DNA of 64,000 nt, from the NCBI GenBank assembly GCA_017303355.1, contig JAFLCU010000003.1, positions 1-64,000 of the forward strand. The letters run 5' to 3'. Positions 1-8,515 of the stretch are shown here, piece after piece (position 1 is the stretch's first letter; every line of letters begins with the position of its first letter). A model generated the notes under the pieces. That model saw only the letters and a list, made by a program, of their open reading frames with translations. It had not been told where the DNA came from and ran no database searches. Both the position numbers and the translations under genes were made by a program. This DNA comes from Caulobacterales bacterium. GTDB taxonomy: Bacteria > Pseudomonadota > Alphaproteobacteria > Caulobacterales > Aquidulcibacteraceae.

Positions 1-151
1 GTTGCAGACGCGGAATCTGGCTCTTGCACAAGCCGAGCGCGGCGATGTCGGCGGCGGTGCCCATGACGAAGCACATGCGCACGAACATGGCGCGCGCGGC
101 GCGCCAGAGTTCGGCGGTGGGGTCGGTGCAGGCGGCGGGGGTGAAAATCAT
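1..151 (-). CDS. Partial hypothetical protein (N-terminus only)
   Basis: An open frame on the minus strand starts at the ATG at 149-151 and runs off the left edge of the window, giving about 50 codons. It begins MIFTPAACTDPTAELWRAAR and contains an ADIAALGLCKSQIPRL segment that could be part of a helix-turn-helix, but this is too little to assign a family. The codon use (GCC, CGC, GTC rich) fits a real gene better than the opposite-strand frame does. The function is not recognised. Confidence 0.4.
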   Translation of the reverse strand, partial: MIFTPAACTDPTAELWRAARAMFVRMCFVMGTAADIAALGLCKSQIPRLQ

Positions 152-511
152 GCGCGCATTGTACGCGCGTTTTGGCGGGGGCGGATAAGATTGGTTCTAT
201 CCATGCGGACGCGGCGCGATTTGCGTTGATGTGCTTGGGATTTTGACGCGCGAGCGCGCGCTCTATCCCTGGATACACGGTCTCTCGGCGGCTCTGGCGC
301 TTATGTCAAAAGCAGGAGCGCGGCGGAGCGGCGCGCTCCAACCTGCAAACAGGACTGGCAGCCGGGGATGGGTGCGGTGTGATGCGTGGTCGCGCTGGCG
401 CCAATGTAAAAATGTGGGAGCGCGTCGCTCCGCGCCGCCTGCGCCGCGGGAGCGGCGCGCTCCAACCTGCAAACAGCACTGCGTGTTATAGCGCGCTAGC
501 GGAAGCGCGCT
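152..511. repeat. Intergenic region with 28-bp direct repeats and palindromes
   Basis: No gene is seen in this 360-base gap. A perfect 28-bp direct repeat occurs at 325-352 and 449-476. Each copy begins with the palindrome GGAGCG-GCG-CGCTCC (325-339 and 449-463) and ends CAACCTGCAAACAG. A third palindrome of the same design, GGAGCG-CGT-CGCTCC, sits at 417-431. The layout resembles a small family of extragenic palindromic repeats. Short open frames here just translate the repeats. Confidence 0.7.
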
Positions 512-2509
512 TCAATCTTCCAGCAAATCTTTCGCGGCTTCGGCGATGGCTTCGGGGGTGATGCCGAAATGGGCATAGACGTCTTTCGCGGGGGCCGAGG
601 CGCCGAATTCAACCATGCCGATGAAATCGGAGATGGCGAACATTTCGTACCAGCCCTGCCCGATCGCCGCTTCGACGCCGATGCGCACCTCGGACGGATC
701 GCCCAACACTTCGTCCTGATAATCTTCGTCTTGCAGATCGAAGAGTTCAAAGCACGGCGCGGAGATCACGCGCGTGGGGATGCCTTGCGCCTGCAAGAGC
801 TCGCGCGCTTTGACGGCGAGCGCGACCTCGGTGCCGGTGGCGATCAGCGCGACATGGCTTTCGCCGCCTTCGGCCGGCAGCAATTCATAGGCGCCGCGCG
901 CGGAAAGATTGGCGCTGGCGTCGGCGCGGAGCGCCGGCGTGGCCTGACGCGAAAGCGCAAGCACGCTCGGGCCATTGTCGCGCAGCAGTGCGAGTTGCCA
1001 GCATTCGGCGGCTTCCACCGCATCGGCCGGACGGAACACGAAGAGGTTCGGGATCGCGCGCAGGGCGGCCAGATGCTCGACCGGCTGGTGGGTTGGGCCA
1101 TCTTCGCCGACGCCGATGGAATCGTGCGTCATCACGTGGATGGCGCGCACGCCCATGAGCGCCGCCAAGCGGATCGCGGGGCGCGAATAATCGGCGAAGG
1201 TGAGGAATGTGCCGGCGTACGGAATTACGCCCCCATGCAGCGCCATGCCGTTCATCGCCGCCGCCATTGCGTGCTCGCGGATGCCGTAGCGAATGTAACG
1301 GCCGCCGCGATTTTCCGGCGTGAAATCCTCCGTACCCTTGGCGAGCGTGTTGTTCGACGGCGTCAAATCGGCCGAGCCGCCGACGAGTTCGGGCAGCACG
1401 GCGAACATCGCCTCGATCGAAGCGCCGGATGAGGCGCGCGTGGCGAGCGCGGGCTTTTCGGTGGCGGCCTTCGCGGCGTATTGCGCGAGCGCGTCGATCG
1501 CGGCTTCGACATTATCGCCGTCGAGGGCGGCGCGGAACGCGGCCTTGTGTTCGGAAGCCCTGAGGCGATCGGCCCAGGCGCCGCGCTCTTTCACGCCACG
1601 CGCGCCGACCTTCTTCCAGGCGGCGCGGATAGCATCCGGCACCTCGAAGGCGGCGCCGCTCCAGCCGAGCGCTGCATGTGTGGCGGCGATTTCCTCAGGC
1701 CCGAGCGGTTCGCCGTGCGCTTTATGCGTGCCGGCTTTCTTGGGCGCGCCGAAGCCGATCGTGGTTTTGCAGGCGATGAAGCTGGGCTTGTCGGATTTGG
1801 TGGCGGCCTCGAACGCGCGCACGACATCGTCCATGTCGTGGCCATTGCACGAAAGCACGTTCCAGCCGCTGGCGGCGAAGCGGGCTTTTTGATCGGTGAT
1901 GTCGGAAAGCGAAACGGCGCCGTCGATCGAGATCGAATTGTCGTCCCAGATGACGACGAGCTTGTTGAGCTTCTGACGACCGGCGAGTGCGAGCGCTTCT
2001 TGGCTGACGCCTTCCATCAAGCAGCCATCGCCGCAAATGACCCAGGTGCGGTGATTGACCAGAGCGTCGCCAAAGCGCGCGTTGAGGTGCGCTTCCGCCA
2101 TCGCCATGCCGACTGCGTTGGCGAGACCTTGGCCGAGCGGGCCGGTCGTTGTTTCCACGCCTTCGGTGTGGCCGTATTCGGGGTGGCCGGGCGTCTTCGA
2201 ACCGAGTTGGCGGAAGCGCTTGATCTCGTCGAGCGTGACGTCCTCGTAGCCGGTGAGATGCAGAAGCGCGTAAAGCAGCATCGAGCCGTGGCCGGCCGAG
2301 AGCACGAAGCGATCGCGGTCGGGCCAGCGCGGATCGGAAGCGTCGAATTTCAAGAAGCGCGAGAAAAGCACGGTCGCGGCGTCGGCCATGCCCATCGGCA
2401 TGCCGGGATGGCCGGACTTGGCCTGTTCCACCGCGTCCATCGCCAAAGCGCGGATGGCGTTGGCGAGGTCTCTCGCGGGCGCGCCTTCGATTTGGTCGAT
2501 CTTGCTCAT
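512..2509 (-). CDS. tkt: Transketolase
   Basis: Thiamine-diphosphate enzyme that moves two-carbon units between sugar phosphates in the pentose phosphate pathway; cytosolic. At 665 aa it is full length. Residues 32-36 are the SGHPG motif, 160-162 the GDG of the ThDP/Mg site ([10 protein letters not shown], followed by WDDN), and the central pyrimidine domain carries [16 protein letters not shown]. The start ATG at 2507-2509 follows an AAGGA Shine-Dalgarno. It is divergent from the transaldolase gene across 120 bp, so the two non-oxidative pentose phosphate enzymes share a promoter region. Confidence 0.97.
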   Translation of the reverse strand: MSKIDQIEGAPARDLANAIRALAMDAVEQAKSGHPGMPMGMADAATVLFSRFLKFDASDPRWPDRDRFVLSAGHGSMLLYALLHLTGYEDVTLDEIKRFRQLGSKTPGHPEYGHTEGVETTTGPLGQGLANAVGMAMAEAHLNARFGDALVNHRTWVICGDGCLMEGVSQEALALAGRQKLNKLVVIWDDNSISIDGAVSLSDITDQKARFAASGWNVLSCNGHDMDDVVRAFEAATKSDKPSFIACKTTIGFGAPKKAGTHKAHGEPLGPEEIAATHAALGWSGAAFEVPDAIRAAWKKVGARGVKERGAWADRLRASEHKAAFRAALDGDNVEAAIDALAQYAAKAATEKPALATRASSGASIEAMFAVLPELVGGSADLTPSNNTLAKGTEDFTPENRGGRYIRYGIREHAMAAAMNGMALHGGVIPYAGTFLTFADYSRPAIRLAALMGVRAIHVMTHDSIGVGEDGPTHQPVEHLAALRAIPNLFVFRPADAVEAAECWQLALLRDNGPSVLALSRQATPALRADASANLSARGAYELLPAEGGESHVALIATGTEVALAVKARELLQAQGIPTRVISAPCFELFDLQDEDYQDEVLGDPSEVRIGVEAAIGQGWYEMFAISDFIGMVEFGASAPAKDVYAHFGITPEAIAEAAKDLLED

Positions 2510-2629
2510 GGAATGTCCTTCGCCGGCTGGGAGGTTTGCGCTTTTAGCGACGATTCGGAGCCTTTGCCCGGCGTCCGCAGTTCGCTATCAGCGGAGAGCC
2601 GTCGCGGGAATGCGGCAGCGGAGCAAAAC

Positions 2630-3283
2630 ATGCAGATTTTCATCGATAGCGCTGACGCGAAGGAACTGGCGGCGCTGGCAGTGACCGGCCTCGTGGATGG
2701 GGTCACCACCAACCCTTCCCTGGTGGCGAAAGCGGGCGGCGATTTCTTCGAGACGCTGAAGGCGATCTGCGCCGCCGTTTCGGGGCCGATCAGCGCCGAG
2801 GTGGTGGCGCAGGATTACGAAGGCATGCTGGCCGAGGGCCGCAAGCTGCGCACATTGGCGGACAATATCGTCGTGAAGCTGCCGCTGACGCCGGATGGCT
2901 TGCGCGCGTGCAAGACGCTCGAGGACGAAGGGCATCCGTGCAACGTGACGCTCTGCTTCTCGGCCGTGCAGGCGCTGCTGGCGGCGAAGGCGGGCGCCAC
3001 GTTCATCTCGCCGTTCCTGGGCCGGCTGGATGATGGCGGCCAGGACGGCATGCTTCTGATCCGCGAAATCCGCGCCATCTACGACAATTACGATTATCCG
3101 ACGCAAATCCTGGCGGCGTCGATCCGCACCGCCTCGCACGTGCGCGACGCCGCGATCGCGGGCGCCGATTGCGCGACCATTCCGCCAGGCGTGTTCAAGA
3201 GCCTCTATAAGCATCACCTGACGGATTCAGGGCTGGCGGCGTTCCTGAAGGATTGGGCGGCGACAGGGCAGAAGATTCTCTAA
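2630..3283 (+). CDS. tal: Transaldolase (short, fructose-6-phosphate aldolase-like type)
   Basis: Transfers a dihydroxyacetone unit between sugar phosphates, or acts as an F6P aldolase. The ATG at 2630 gives 217 aa, the usual length of the small transaldolase subfamily; the frame stays open far upstream but that part is antisense to tkt. The start [25 protein letters not shown] at 25-36 and the Schiff-base lysine K83 in NIVVKLPLT are all canonical. It ends in a strong terminator at 3306-3340. Position next to transketolase supports a pentose phosphate role. Confidence 0.95.
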   Translation: MQIFIDSADAKELAALAVTGLVDGVTTNPSLVAKAGGDFFETLKAICAAVSGPISAEVVAQDYEGMLAEGRKLRTLADNIVVKLPLTPDGLRACKTLEDEGHPCNVTLCFSAVQALLAAKAGATFISPFLGRLDDGGQDGMLLIREIRAIYDNYDYPTQILAASIRTASHVRDAAIAGADCATIPPGVFKSLYKHHLTDSGLAAFLKDWAATGQKIL

Positions 3284-3305
3284 GCTCGCCTCTTAGGCGA
3301 AAATA

Positions 3306-3340
3306 AAAAGGCCCGGCGCTTTTGAGCGGCCGGGCCTTTT
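3306..3340. terminator. Bidirectional rho-independent terminator
   Basis: Inverted repeat AAAAGGCCCGGC (3306-3317) and GCCGGGCCTTTT (3329-3340) with an 11-base loop. It has an A run on the left and a T run on the right. It lies between the convergent transaldolase gene and the small membrane protein gene, so it can stop transcription in both directions. Confidence 0.9.
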
Positions 3341-3369
3341 GCATTTGAAACTCTATGCCGTGCGGCGCG

Positions 3370-3657
3370 TTAGCGGCCCGACAGGCGGTCCAGCTGGACC
3401 ATTTCATCGGCCGTGGTTTCGCGCATGGCGACCATGGCGCGGTCGGCATCGGCCAATTGGGCTTCGATCGCGGCGACGTCGAGCGGCTCGATCAAGGGGG
3501 CGCGTTGCTCCATCGCGGAAGCCGCGGCGTCGCGCATGGCCAAGCCGCCTTGCATGGCGACCGGCGCCACCAGACCCACAAGCATCATAGCGCCCGCGCC
3601 AGCCACGAAGCTGCCGATGACCATGCGCATGGTGGTCTTGTTCTGCGAGGGCGACAT
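3370..3657 (-). CDS. Small single-pass membrane protein, unknown function
   Basis: Starting at the ATG at 3655-3657 (MSPSQNKTTMRMVIG) it encodes 95 aa. One hydrophobic helix (VIGSFVAGAGAMMLVGLVAP, about residues 12-31) is followed by a charged, probably helical tail ending LVQLDRLSGR. An upstream in-frame start at 3694-3696 would add 13 residues without improving the membrane segment. No family is recognised. It converges on transaldolase and is divergent from galU. Confidence 0.65.
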   Translation of the reverse strand: MSPSQNKTTMRMVIGSFVAGAGAMMLVGLVAPVAMQGGLAMRDAAASAMEQRAPLIEPLDVAAIEAQLADADRAMVAMRETTADEMVQLDRLSGR

Positions 3658-3928
3658 TGTGTGGAAAACTCCCGGACCGAGGCGGTCGCTTAACAAAAGG
3701 TTACGCGTGTTGCAATTGCGAACTTAGTGTCTCGGGAGAATTGCCGCCGTGACGGCGGTCACCTTCCAAAAACACCCCAGAGCCCATCTACGTGGATTAG
3801 GCAAATCGTAGCGCACAAACATGAATTCAAGCCGAACGGGTGGTTTGGCTTAGGTTGCATGCAGCGGCGCCATCGGCTCTAAAGGCGGCCAAGATTCAGC
3901 CATTTTGCGGCGCGGCAACGGACCCCCC

Positions 3929-4822
3929 ATGAATAGCGTTCAGGCCACCAAGCGACCGCTACGGAAAGCGGTATTGCCCGTCGCGGGCTTCGGCACACGC
4001 GTGCTGCCGGCAACGAAATCAATCCCTAAGGAGATGCTGCCGGTGTTTGACCGGCCGGCCATTCAGTACGTCGTGGACGAAGCCCTGGCCGCCGGGATCG
4101 AGCACATCGTGTTCGTTACGGGCCGCAATAAGGGGGCGATCGAGGACTATTTCGACCACGCATATGAACTCGAATTAACACTCGCGCAGAAGAACAAGAA
4201 TGCTCTGGTCGACGAACTGAAGTCGATTTTGCGCCCGGCGGGCTCGATGAGCTTCGTGCGCCAGCAGGCGGCGCTCGGGCTTGGCCATGCTGTCTGGTGC
4301 GCGCGCGACATTATCGGCGACGAGCCGTTCGCGGTGATGCTGCCCGACATGCTGATGATGGCGCAGCCCTCGTGCCTGGCGCAGATGGTCGAGGCCTACA
4401 ACAAGGTCGGCGGCAACATCATCGCCGTCGAGCCAACGGATACGCCGGAGCTTTACGGCGTGATCGCGCCGGTGAGCCGCGACGGCCGTTTGATCAAGAT
4501 GAAGGGCATGGTGGAAAAGCCCAAGCGCGAGGACGCGCCGTCGAACCTCTTCATCAGTGGGCGCTACATTCTGCAGCCGGAAATTTTCGACCTGCTCGCC
4601 AGCCAAGGCCCGGGCGCCGGCAACGAAATCCAGCTGACGGATTCGATGGTGCGGTTGATGGAGGCGCAGAGCTTCCACGCGCTCGAATATGACGGCGTCA
4701 CGTATGATTGCGGCGACAAGATCGGCTATCTGCGCGCGAACGCGGCCTATGCGCTGGCGAGCGCGGACTATGGTGAAAAAGCAGCCGCGACGCTGCAAAA
4801 GCTGCTCGACGAAAAGAACTGA
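3929..4822 (+). CDS. galU: UTP-glucose-1-phosphate uridylyltransferase
   Basis: Makes UDP-glucose from UTP and glucose-1-phosphate for polysaccharide synthesis; cytosolic. The ATG at 3929 gives 297 aa, typical for GalU. The nucleotide-binding signature GFGTRVLPATKSIPKEMLPV spans residues 20-39, with VEKP and the GRYIL segment further on. An upstream start at 3905 would add eight residues with no conserved sequence. 6-Phosphogluconolactonase follows after 12 bp and is probably co-transcribed. Confidence 0.96.
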   Translation: MNSVQATKRPLRKAVLPVAGFGTRVLPATKSIPKEMLPVFDRPAIQYVVDEALAAGIEHIVFVTGRNKGAIEDYFDHAYELELTLAQKNKNALVDELKSILRPAGSMSFVRQQAALGLGHAVWCARDIIGDEPFAVMLPDMLMMAQPSCLAQMVEAYNKVGGNIIAVEPTDTPELYGVIAPVSRDGRLIKMKGMVEKPKREDAPSNLFISGRYILQPEIFDLLASQGPGAGNEIQLTDSMVRLMEAQSFHALEYDGVTYDCGDKIGYLRANAAYALASADYGEKAAATLQKLLDEKN

Positions 4823-4834
4823 ATTCGAAGGCTG

Positions 4835-5512
4835 ATGCCGCACCTCTCCGTATTCGCCACGCGTGACGCGCTGATGCAGGCGGCGGCGGATCGTCTGGAA
4901 GCGGCGTTGCGCGAAGGGATCGCGGCGCGCGGCGCGGCGTGCATCGCGCTTTCCGGCGGCTCGACGCCGGAGCCAGCCTATGTGGCGCTCGCGGCGCGCG
5001 ATCTGGATTGGCCGAAGATCCGTTTCGCCATGGTGGACGAGCGTTTCGTTGCGTCTGACGACGATGCGTCGAATGAAAAAATGCTGCGTCGCGCGCTTGC
5101 GCCGGCGTTGGCGAAGGGTGCGGACTTGCTGCCCCTCTTCAGCAGCGGATCGCCCGCCGACGCCGCAAAGCGCGCCGACGCGATCTACGCGCCGCTGCAC
5201 ATCGACGCCGCGCTGATGGGCATGGGCGACGATATGCACACGGCGTCCTGGTTTCCCGGCGCCGCTGGCGAAGCGTTGAGCGATGCGCGCAGCGTCGTGG
5301 CCGTGCACGCGCCAATGGCGACCGGCTGTGCGGACCGATTGACGCTGACTCAGAGCGCAATCGCGCGCGCCGGTCGTGTGTTTCTGTTGATCAGCGGCGA
5401 AAGCAAACGCGCCACGCTCGATGCGGCGCTTGCGCTACACGCCGAAGACGCGCCCGTCGTGGCGTTGTTTTCCGATTGTGAGCGGCAGCCCGAGGTATTG
5501 TGGGCGGCCTGA
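4835..5512 (+). CDS. pgl: 6-phosphogluconolactonase
   Basis: Hydrolyses 6-phosphogluconolactone to 6-phosphogluconate in the oxidative pentose phosphate or Entner-Doudoroff route. It is 225 aa, matching the DevB/Pgl family. The phosphate-binding LSGGSTPEPAY is at 39-49, then MVDERFV, and the active-site loop reads GDDMHTASWFPG where many families have DGHTAS. Directly downstream of galU. Its stop lies 3 bp from the end of the convergent gene at 5516. Confidence 0.93.
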   Translation: MPHLSVFATRDALMQAAADRLEAALREGIAARGAACIALSGGSTPEPAYVALAARDLDWPKIRFAMVDERFVASDDDASNEKMLRRALAPALAKGADLLPLFSSGSPADAAKRADAIYAPLHIDAALMGMGDDMHTASWFPGAAGEALSDARSVVAVHAPMATGCADRLTLTQSAIARAGRVFLLISGESKRATLDAALALHAEDAPVVALFSDCERQPEVLWAA

Positions 5513-5515
5513 GCT

Positions 5516-5875
5516 TTATTGACTGCGCATGCTCTCGCCCATGCGCACCATGGCCTGGCCCATCGCGGAGAATTCCGTGGCGCAGCGCATGCGCTCGGTC
5601 TCCAGCGTCGCCAGCGTCAGCGCTTCGGCTTCGCGCGTGATCAGCGCTTGCAGATCGGCGGCAGGCTCGGCGCCCTGCACGCGGCCGAGATAATAGAGCG
5701 CGATCAGCGTGCCGGCCTGCTGTTGCTGGGCATTGGCGCCCGCCGTGCCGGCGATGGTGAGGCCAACCACGGCGCATTTCAGATCATTGGGATTGTGGCC
5801 CGTCACCTGAGCGTTCGCAGGCGCAGCAAAAGCCGCCAAGCCGATCGTCACCGCCGCCAACATCATGCGCATCAT
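5516..5875 (-). CDS. Secreted small protein, unknown function
   Basis: Beginning with the ATG at 5873-5875 (MMRMMLAAVTIG) the product is 119 aa with a clear Sec signal peptide and probable cleavage after AANA (…APANA-QVTG). The mature part is alpha-helical, with two cysteines (LKCAVVG and MRCATEF) that could form a disulfide. Longer starts add a basic stretch that would spoil the signal peptide. No family recognised; probably periplasmic. Confidence 0.7.
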   Translation of the reverse strand: MMRMMLAAVTIGLAAFAAPANAQVTGHNPNDLKCAVVGLTIAGTAGANAQQQQAGTLIALYYLGRVQGAEPAADLQALITREAEALTLATLETERMRCATEFSAMGQAMVRMGESMRSQ

Positions 5876-6032
5876 TGTTCCACCCATTCTCGCGTCTCGC
5901 GCGACGTAGAGCGTGTTTTCGCCTCCACGTCCATGCACGCCCTGTTACGCGGCATGCGCGACCGCGATTGCCAATGACACCGGTGTCGGTTATCAAAAAT
6001 CCGCAAGACCGGCACGAGCCGGCGGGGAGGCC

Positions 6033-6041
6033 ATGACGTGA
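6033..6041 (+). other. Minimal ORF ATG-ACG-TGA overlapping a GTG start
   Basis: The Shine-Dalgarno GGGGAGG at 6024-6030 is followed by ATGACGTGA at 6033-6041. This two-codon frame overlaps the GTG start (6038) of the hydratase gene in another frame. Ribosomes could start at the ATG, stop, and restart at the GTG, or the ATG may be unused. Seen in the sequence; its function is inference. Confidence 0.4.
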
Positions 6042-6853
6042 CGACTGCAACGCGGGATATTGCTGGCTCATTCGTGGCCGCCCGGCAGGCCGCGCGCGCC
6101 CTGCCCGATTTTCCCGGCGAGACGCCGCAAGGCCTGGCCGAGAGCTACAAAATCCAGGACGCCGCGATCGAGATGTGGCCTGACGAGGTGGTCGGCTGGA
6201 AGATCGGCCGCGTGCCGGCGCCACAAGTGGCCGCGCTCGGCGAAGATCGCGTCGCGGGCCCTGTGTTTTCGCACAACCTTTGGATCGCGAGAAGCGGCGA
6301 GGAAGTTGCGTTTCCGGTGTTCGAGAATGGCTTCGCGGCGGTGGAAGGCGAAGTGGTCTTCCGCATCGGCGCCGATGCGCCCGCCAACAAGACCGAATGG
6401 TCGCGCGATGAGGTGATCGGGCTGATCGGGGCGATGCATGTCGGTGTGGAAACCGCCGGCAGCCCGCTCGCCACCATCAACGATCTGGGCTCCACCGTGG
6501 TCGCTTCCGATTTCGGCAACAATTTCGGTTTGATCCTCGGGCCGGAGGCGCCCGATTGGCGCGCCAAACTCGAAGCCGGAGTGAGCTGCGAAACCTTCAT
6601 CGAAGGCCAATCCGTGGGCGCGGGCAGCGCGAACGCCGCGGCGGACGGACCGATCGACGCGCTTGCGTTTCTCGCCAGCCATTTGGCCAAGCGCGGCAAG
6701 CCGCTGAAAGCGGGCCAATACATCACCACCGGCGCCATCACCGGCGTGCACGATATTCGCATCGGCCAACATTCGCGCGTGAGCTTCAATGGCGCCGGCG
6801 ATATTCTGTGCATGGCGGTGAAAGCCGTCGCGAACGGCCGGAGCGTCGCATGA
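6038..6853 (+). CDS. 2-keto-4-pentenoate hydratase / fumarylacetoacetate hydrolase-fold protein
   Basis: 271 aa, GTG start, of the MhpD-like branch of the fumarylacetoacetate hydrolase fold. These enzymes use Mg2+ or Mn2+ to hydrate or decarboxylate 2-keto acids from aromatic or sugar-acid breakdown. E103 and E105 in VEGEVVFRIG match the ExE metal ligands, and the C-terminal AGQYITTGAITG is the usual active-site region. Its stop overlaps the ATG of the TRAP binding protein (ATGA), so enzyme and transporter are translationally coupled. The substrate is probably the 2-keto acid or related carboxylate carried by that transporter. Confidence 0.85.
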   Translation: MTTATRDIAGSFVAARQAARALPDFPGETPQGLAESYKIQDAAIEMWPDEVVGWKIGRVPAPQVAALGEDRVAGPVFSHNLWIARSGEEVAFPVFENGFAAVEGEVVFRIGADAPANKTEWSRDEVIGLIGAMHVGVETAGSPLATINDLGSTVVASDFGNNFGLILGPEAPDWRAKLEAGVSCETFIEGQSVGAGSANAAADGPIDALAFLASHLAKRGKPLKAGQYITTGAITGVHDIRIGQHSRVSFNGAGDILCMAVKAVANGRSVA

Positions 6854-7839
6854 TCAACCGCCGCACTTTGCTGACCACCGGCGCCGTTGCGATCGCCGGC
6901 GCGGGCGGTGTCGCCGCCGCGAGCGCGCCGAGTGCGGGCACGCTCACAGCCGTGGACGTGCATCCGGGCGATTATCCCACCGTGCAAGCGGTGCGCTGGA
7001 TGGGCGAAGAGCTCGCGCGCGAAACCGAGGGCCGGATCAATTTCCGGCTTTATCCGTCAGGCCAATTGGGCACCGAGACGGACACGGTGAATTTGGCGCG
7101 CTTTGGCGTGATCGATATTGCGCGCGTCTATCTGGGCGCGGTGAACAATATGTTCCCGGCGACGCAGCCGCTCGCGCTGCCCTACACGTTCCGCGATGAA
7201 GCGCACATGCGCCGCGTGGTCGATGGGCCGGTGGGCCAAGACATTCTGCACACGTTCGAGCGTCGCGGACTGGTTGGTCTGGCCTTTTACGATTCGGGCT
7301 TCCGCTCGATGTATAATGCGCGCCATCCGATCCACACGCCGGACGACATGCACGATCTGAAAGTGCGCGTGCCGCGCGCCGACATTTTCATTCAGACGCT
7401 TGAGGCAATGGGCGCGAACCCGACGCCGATCCCGTTCGGCGAAGTGTTCACCGGCTTGCAGACGCATCTGCTGGATGCGGCGGAAAACAATTGGGCGACG
7501 TTCCAATCGACGCGGCAATACGAGGTCGCACGCTATTGGTCGCAAACCGATCACGTCGGCGCGCCGGAAGCGCTGCTGATGTCGAAGGCGCGGTTCGATT
7601 CATTCTCGTCGCGCGACAAGGAATTGATCCTGGCGAAAGCGCGGGAATCCGTGCCGATCATGCGCGCGCTGTGGGATGAAAAGCAGGCGCGCGCGCGTGA
7701 GACGGTGCTGGCGGCCGGGGTTCATTTCAATCAGGCGGACACAGAAGCGTTCCGCCGCGCCGTGCAACCCGTGAAGCGCCGCTACATGGCCGACAGCGCG
7801 GTGGCCGCAACCATTCGGCGCATCGAAGCACAAGAATAG
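6850..7839 (+). CDS. dctP: TRAP transporter substrate-binding protein, DctP family
   Basis: Periplasmic receptor that hands a carboxylate to the DctQM membrane complex. 329 aa. The N-terminus MINRRTLLTTGAVAIAGAGG is a Tat-like signal, unlike the Sec signals of many DctP proteins. LKVRVPRADIF in the middle carries the conserved carboxylate-binding arginine, and AAENNWATF the conserved asparagine region. It overlaps the hydratase gene by 4 nt. The ligand cannot be told from sequence. Confidence 0.93.
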   Translation: MINRRTLLTTGAVAIAGAGGVAAASAPSAGTLTAVDVHPGDYPTVQAVRWMGEELARETEGRINFRLYPSGQLGTETDTVNLARFGVIDIARVYLGAVNNMFPATQPLALPYTFRDEAHMRRVVDGPVGQDILHTFERRGLVGLAFYDSGFRSMYNARHPIHTPDDMHDLKVRVPRADIFIQTLEAMGANPTPIPFGEVFTGLQTHLLDAAENNWATFQSTRQYEVARYWSQTDHVGAPEALLMSKARFDSFSSRDKELILAKARESVPIMRALWDEKQARARETVLAAGVHFNQADTEAFRRAVQPVKRRYMADSAVAATIRRIEAQE

Positions 7840-7943
7840 AACATAAAGGGAGACACCTCACCCATCCCCGGATGCGCGCGGAGCGCGCAGTCCGGGCCCA
7901 TAAACTCAAACGGCGGAGCGTTCAGTGCGAACGATGACGCTTA

Positions 7944-7982
7944 TGGATCCCGGGCTCTTCGCTACGCGAAGCCCCGGGAATG
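7944..7982. repeat. Extragenic palindromic repeat, copy A
   Basis: Palindrome TGGATCCCGGGCTCTTCGC, a short loop, then GCGAAGCCCCGGGAATG, between dctP and dctQ. It belongs to the same family as the copies at 9820, 10095, 17347 and 17410, which share a TGGGTTCCGGG…CCCCGGAATGA plan. Inside a TRAP operon such a hairpin may stabilise the dctP message. Confidence 0.7.
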
Positions 7983-8004
7983 GGTGGAGAGGTTTCGGGG
8001 AGGA

Positions 8005-8511
8005 ATGATGGGTGGTTTGAAAGCAACATTCGGCGCAATCGCGCAGCTCACGGTGTGGATCGCCGCCGCAGCACTTTGCGTTCTTGTTGGCGTGCTCTCG
8101 TGGCAAGTGTTCGGCCGCTACGTGCTGAACCAATCGCCGAGTTGGACCGAACCGGTGGCGATGACGATGATGGGCGTGGCCGCTTTGTTTGGCGCGGCGA
8201 TCGCGGTGCGTGCGGAATCGCACTTTGCCTTCCCGACTTTGGTTGAAAGCGCGCCGGGGCCGGTGCGCGCGGCGCTGAAGGCGCTGGGGCGCATCATCGC
8301 GTTGTTGTTTGGGCTCGCGCTCGCCGTGTTCGGGGGCTTCCTGATGATTGACTCATGGGATGTGCCGATGGCCGGCGCGCCCTTCCCTGAAGGTGTGGCG
8401 AATATCGGCGTGTGTGTCGGCGGCGCTTTGATTGCGCTTTTCGCGCTGGAGCGCCTCATCTTCGGCGACGCGCCCGATCCGCATTTGCCAAGCGAAAACG
8501 TGGAGGCCTGA
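8005..8511 (+). CDS. dctQ: TRAP transporter small permease, DctQ family
   Basis: 168 aa with four predicted membrane helices; it forms the transport unit with DctM. The start at 8005 or 8008 (MMGGLKATFGA) is chosen because GGGGAGGA lies just before it; a GTG at 7984 is also in frame but has no ribosome site. The conserved W-Q-V-F-G-R-Y-V motif of DctQ proteins is at WQVFGRYVLNQSPSW. The gap from dctP holds a palindromic repeat. Confidence 0.92.
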   Translation: MMGGLKATFGAIAQLTVWIAAAALCVLVGVLSWQVFGRYVLNQSPSWTEPVAMTMMGVAALFGAAIAVRAESHFAFPTLVESAPGPVRAALKALGRIIALLFGLALAVFGGFLMIDSWDVPMAGAPFPEGVANIGVCVGGALIALFALERLIFGDAPDPHLPSENVEA

Positions 8512-8515
8512 GATC

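Noticed and set aside
231..491. Possible 86-aa gene in the leftmost gap
   Set aside because: It is made largely of the 28-bp repeats and palindromes, translating to repeated GARRSAPP-like segments with no ribosome site.
1481..2629. Extension of the transaldolase frame upstream by about 380 codons
   Set aside because: It lies antisense to transketolase. The ATG at 2630 gives exactly the family length.
3853..3870. Sigma-54-like TTGGCTTAGGTTGCA before galU
   Set aside because: The spacing between GG and GC is 8 bases instead of 10, so it does not fit the -24/-12 consensus.
5200..5262. Apparent active-site defect in 6-phosphogluconolactonase (DMHTAS instead of DGHTAS)
   Set aside because: The rest of the motif and the full length are intact, and I believe this variant occurs in other alphaproteobacteria, so it is not evidence of decay.
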